From: Oligoflexia bacterium
GTDB lineage: Bacteria; Bdellovibrionota; Bdellovibrionia; JABDDW01
NCBI GenBank assembly: GCA_020847095.1
Contig: JADLCR010000007.1
Location: 28,034-92,033 of the forward strand
DNA length: 64,000 nucleotides
Reading direction: 5' to 3'
Shown: piece by piece, positions 60,663-64,000 of the stretch
Numbering within the stretch: the stretch's first letter is position 1
Layout: each line of letters starts with the position of its first letter
Program-made: the position numbers and the translations under genes
Notes under the pieces: model-generated
Told to the model about the DNA's origin: nothing
Database searches by the model: none
What the model saw: the letters and a program-made list of their open reading frames with translations, nothing else

Positions 60663-61364
60663 ATGGACCGATTTCTTGGGCTTCAGCTTTCAATTTTGAT
60701 TTGCGTGGTTTCAACCATGGGATGTGGATATTCGGCTGTTCCAACAGCGTCTAAGTACACACGCTCGTTTTCTAGCCAAACTCCCACTGGTCCCAGCGTA
60801 TCGCCTACAGCTTATTGCAATCGCTTTAGCGTTCCCGATTCGACATTTTTTGTAGGCACTATCAAGAATATTCAGCAGGGCTCCGTTTGGGACGACAACA
60901 AGATCTCCATGAAGATCACTGAGATTGCGAATTCATGGTTTTCATTTCCAAATACGGCCTACATTAAGATTCGAAAAGTAAGCTTTACGACAGGCGCAGC
61001 CGAATTGGTTCAGTTTAATCTCTCTGCAGAAGTCTTAAGTCGTAATCCGGCTCTAATTCAGATTCTTAACCAAATGCAAACGGGTTTTCTCAATCCCAGC
61101 TTTATTCAGGCCCTACAGCAAGGCGGCCTTTCGCCTTTTCCTACTTTTATTATAGAAAACACAAGAGGGTTTGAAGCCCTAGAAATTGTCATTGGTGGCT
61201 CTCCAGCCTCAAGCACCCCTCAATATGTATTAATCCCCAAATTTGAAGCGGATCCGGCTCAATTCAAAAAGCGCTTACCAAGTCTGATCAACCTCCACCC
61301 ATTTACCCTTGACCTAGGACTCAATTTGGATTTTGGTGCTCTTGCAAATCAATTATGCTTCTAA
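60663..61364 (+). CDS. Hypothetical exported protein, possible lipoprotein
   Basis: Hydrophobic N-terminus ending STMGCGYS; sigma54-like promoter and SD gaggtgg upstream. Confidence 0.72.
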   Translation: MDRFLGLQLSILICVVSTMGCGYSAVPTASKYTRSFSSQTPTGPSVSPTAYCNRFSVPDSTFFVGTIKNIQQGSVWDDNKISMKITEIANSWFSFPNTAYIKIRKVSFTTGAAELVQFNLSAEVLSRNPALIQILNQMQTGFLNPSFIQALQQGGLSPFPTFIIENTRGFEALEIVIGGSPASSTPQYVLIPKFEADPAQFKKRLPSLINLHPFTLDLGLNLDFGALANQLCF

Positions 61365-61798
61365 AAATTAGGAAATTGGTAAAACCAAACTTTATCTTAG
61401 CTTTGCTATTAATCATGGGCTGCGGCTCCTCAGAAGACTCCACACCGGGAACCTGTGGTGCCACCTTTGTAGACTCAGGAATGCAGCTTTCGGTAAAGCC
61501 GCTCGGATCAAACACCTATTTAATGGAACTTTGTGCGCCCGTTAAGCCTGCGGCGGTTTTTACGGTTTATGGGGCTCCCCAGTCTACTGACTTGGATCCC
61601 ACAAACATCAACATGGCCGCCAGTTGGCGCCTTCAATCGGTTCAAGGCGTTTCTAAAACTGGAGATAAGTTCCAGGTTCAATTTCATTCGTTTGATCGTT
61701 ATTTCGCTATTTATAAAGATAAAGATTTGGGTGGCGGCGTTTACCAAAAAGACACTGGCCAGGCCTTAATGTCTCCACATGCCCTTCCGAGTCAATAG
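61355..61798 (+). CDS. Hypothetical lipoprotein
   Basis: LALLLIMGCGSS lipobox-like; overlaps the 3' end of the preceding gene by 10 bp. Confidence 0.7.
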   Translation: MLLKIRKLVKPNFILALLLIMGCGSSEDSTPGTCGATFVDSGMQLSVKPLGSNTYLMELCAPVKPAAVFTVYGAPQSTDLDPTNINMAASWRLQSVQGVSKTGDKFQVQFHSFDRYFAIYKDKDLGGGVYQKDTGQALMSPHALPSQ

Positions 61799-61801
61799 CC
61801 T

Positions 61802-62647
61802 TTAAGAGTTCCCCACTGAGGCCCGCTCTACTTTTTCACCCTTTCGGAATCTTTCTACCATCTTGATATCGACCGTCGGAAAGCCAAAAACAGGAATGAT
61901 GGCTTCGTTAGCTTCGTCTTCAACACAAACAAGAATGTAGAAAACCTTTTCAGCACCATCAAAAAAACTTGCGATAAACACCTGAAAGGTAATGCCATCG
62001 GAATCGGTTACCTGCCAAATCTCTTCAGGGTTCTCAAGGGTTTTGATTTTTAGTTCGGCATAATCCTGAAAATCTTCCGGATCGATGTCCTCCGTGATGC
62101 GATTTCCAAGCATTTCCTGATAGAGGCCGAAGGCCACGTTCTCTTCATTCATCTCGAGATCATTCAAAATCGGCTCTTCTTCGCCCTCATTTCCATCAAA
62201 AATCAGTCGCCCATGACGAAATTGCTCCACCAGTTTTTCATCAAAAGTCGGAAAGTGAAAATAGACAAAGCTCGGCTGTCCGTCACTGACATACGCCAAT
62301 GCCAAATAATAAAGGCGCCTTTCTTCGTCCAAAAACTCACCAATAAATGCGCAGAGCGGATGATCGCCAGATTCTTCGGATTGATCCCAGACCTCATCAG
62401 GCTCTGTAAGAGCCAGGGTGAGATACTTCTCATATTTTGAAAATTCCGAGATCGGCACATCCCCACCGGATCGAGCCGATAGATAGAGCTTTCTTAAATT
62501 CTGGATAGTGTCTTCAAAGTACTCTCGAGCACAGGCATCCCCACAATAAATGAGGTCGTTATGGTCATCGACCAAAAGAGCCGAACTGTCGTCGACGATC
62601 TTGGCTCCACAATTACTGCAATATTCGAAAATGACCCGTCTGCTCAA
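61802..62647 (-). CDS. Zinc-ribbon protein with duplicated domain of about 76 aa
   Basis: CSNCGAKI...IYCGDACAREYF plus two copies of a P[DE]E[VI]W...FPT[FV]D...K[LM]VE[QR]FR[HK]G unit. Confidence 0.78.
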   Translation of the reverse strand: MSRRVIFEYCSNCGAKIVDDSSALLVDDHNDLIYCGDACAREYFEDTIQNLRKLYLSARSGGDVPISEFSKYEKYLTLALTEPDEVWDQSEESGDHPLCAFIGEFLDEERRLYYLALAYVSDGQPSFVYFHFPTFDEKLVEQFRHGRLIFDGNEGEEEPILNDLEMNEENVAFGLYQEMLGNRITEDIDPEDFQDYAELKIKTLENPEEIWQVTDSDGITFQVFIASFFDGAEKVFYILVCVEDEANEAIIPVFGFPTVDIKMVERFRKGEKVERASVGNS

Positions 62648-62766
62648 AACTCGACCTTTGTCTTAATGAAATCTTAATTCGACATAATCATAGCCAGCTC
62701 TTGCAACGATACAACGAAATTCCCTAAAATAGAGTATGTGCAGTTCCGCAAGGAGGCGGATCCCTG

Positions 62767-63084
62767 ATGGTGTACTTGAGCAAGTCCCAAATGGCTGAAG
62801 TGGAGTACTTGTTCAATCAATCGGCACAAGGGATTCACGTACTTTTTGACAACGCCATGATTCGTAAAGTCTTAAGCCGCCCCACTGAAGAAATTGATTT
62901 TTTTACCTTCGAGAATGTAAACAAAGTTCAAAAGGTACTTTCAGATTTTATAGCTAAAGAATCACTGGCCGCCAAAAAGGCGTTTCTCGAAAGTCTCGAT
63001 CAAGACACTCACGAACTTCTTTTAAGAACCTATTTCAATATTGTCGAAAACTCCATTTACGAACAAGGCGCCTTAAAACACTAG
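62767..63084 (+). CDS. Hypothetical protein
   Basis: 105 aa; SD aaggaggcgg just upstream; promoter-like TTGCAA-N18-TAAAAT. Confidence 0.68.
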   Translation: MVYLSKSQMAEVEYLFNQSAQGIHVLFDNAMIRKVLSRPTEEIDFFTFENVNKVQKVLSDFIAKESLAAKKAFLESLDQDTHELLLRTYFNIVENSIYEQGALKH

Positions 63085-63138
63085 TTCTGCGCCCGACTTC
63101 ACTCTAAAGAACTTCTAGGCCAAAGCCGATAATCAATT

Positions 63139-63447
63139 ATGCGATCGGCTATATTGGGCATTATTGTGTTTGTTTCTGGTCACGGGGTCTGGGCCGAGTA
63201 TCGTGTGTATCAGCTAGGAATCAAGCAAAAGCCTCAAGATAAAGCCGAGCGAATGGTTCTCACGACCCTTGACCACCTTCAGTACCCGGATTACTTCAAA
63301 ATCTACCCAAAGGAATCTGTTCGCCTTGTCGATCATTGGATGTGCCGAGGCCGGACTGACGAAATGACTCCCCTTTGCAAAAAGCCAAAGGCTCCTGCCG
63401 CAGACCTCCCAAAGTCCAGCGAATTGAGATCGCCGGCGTCCAATTAA
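63139..63447 (+). CDS. Hypothetical small exported protein
   Basis: Signal-like N-terminus MRSAILGIIVFVSGHGVWA; 102 aa. Confidence 0.55.
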   Translation: MRSAILGIIVFVSGHGVWAEYRVYQLGIKQKPQDKAERMVLTTLDHLQYPDYFKIYPKESVRLVDHWMCRGRTDEMTPLCKKPKAPAADLPKSSELRSPASN

Positions 63448-63501
63448 CCAAAATCCGACTGTCTGTGATATTATTTTAGAAAGCGTATTCCAGGAGGGAA
63501 T

Positions 63502-64000
63502 ATGGCTGAAATAACGCCAGCAGAATCGAGACGGGATCTAACGAAACTTAAAGATTCCCATGATCGACAAAAGCAAGAGATGAAAAGCCAACAGGAAGAC
63601 GAGCTCACCTCCCTGCGGGATCGACATCGCCAACAGGTTCAAGAAGAAGAACGCGCCGGTCAAGCGGCAATCAGCCATATTCAAAAACGAAATCAACAGA
63701 TTATTCATGATGCCGAAGCCGCGGCAACGGCCCAAGTGCAAGCAGTGGATTCACGTCTTGATCAAAAGTATGAACAATTAAGAAAGCGAAAAGAGAGTCA
63801 AGACACTTACATTCAAGAACTAAAAGAAAAGCAAAATACTTACACGTCTTCACAAATTGAAAATTTGAGAAATCGGGTTCAAGCTCAAAATGCACACGTC
63901 AAGGAGCTCACCGAATCCCATGAAAAGTGGTCCGATAAGTACCAAAAACAGCTCAATGAACAAAAAGAGCAAATTCAAGAGCGCACCACGGAGCAAATAA
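63502..64000 (+). CDS. Coiled-coil protein, partial (runs off the window)
   Basis: SD aggaggg then ATG; MAEITPAESRRDLTKLKDSHDRQKQEMKSQQEDELTSLRDRHRQQVQEEERAGQAAISHIQKRNQQ... open to 64000; absent from the supplied ORF track because no stop is in the window. Confidence 0.8.
   Translation, partial: MAEITPAESRRDLTKLKDSHDRQKQEMKSQQEDELTSLRDRHRQQVQEEERAGQAAISHIQKRNQQIIHDAEAAATAQVQAVDSRLDQKYEQLRKRKESQDTYIQELKEKQNTYTSSQIENLRNRVQAQNAHVKELTESHEKWSDKYQKQLNEQKEQIQERTTEQI

Noticed and set aside
1-64000. CRISPR arrays, transposases, prophage or restriction/defence modules
   Set aside because: None recognised on reading; gene content is housekeeping, envelope, pilus and regulatory

Overview
The window looks like core chromosome of a deltaproteobacterial/Bdellovibrionota-type Gram-negative (inferred from gene content and gene order only). 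Main blocks: (1) tRNA-Pro(GGG) followed downstream on the - strand by two degenerate tRNA 3'-tail copies and two palindromic elements of about 125 bp; (2) a - strand operon thrS-infC-rpmI-rplT-pheS-pheT-ihfA-like-merR, with infC apparently starting at an ATC codon; (3) ilvE, an esterase, two TPM-domain proteins, a GT2, and dnaJ-dnaK in that order; (4) a type IV pilus cluster pilB-pilT-pilC-pilS-pilR-pilA; (5) an AroE-like protein, ribF, and a CHASE2-type histidine kinase with a sigma54-type response regulator; (6) a long LPS/outer-membrane operon including lpxK, lpxB, a Gfo/Idh/MocA oxidoreductase, lpxA, fabZ, lpxD, ompH/skp and bamA, then lolD, lolC/E, prfB (programmed +1 frameshift), ybeY and a 7TM-HD hydrolase; (7) mazG, slt, a subtilisin-like protease, lnt, mutS2 and several uncharacterised exported proteins. 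The most unusual signals are the tRNA-Pro tail repeats, each opened at the same T-loop position by a palindrome-rich insert; two near-consensus sigma54 promoters upstream of exported proteins; a zinc-ribbon protein with an internally duplicated domain of about 76 aa; and a GnnA-like gene in the lpx operon. No CRISPR array, rRNA, transposase or prophage was seen. No database searches were run; family names come from motif recognition.
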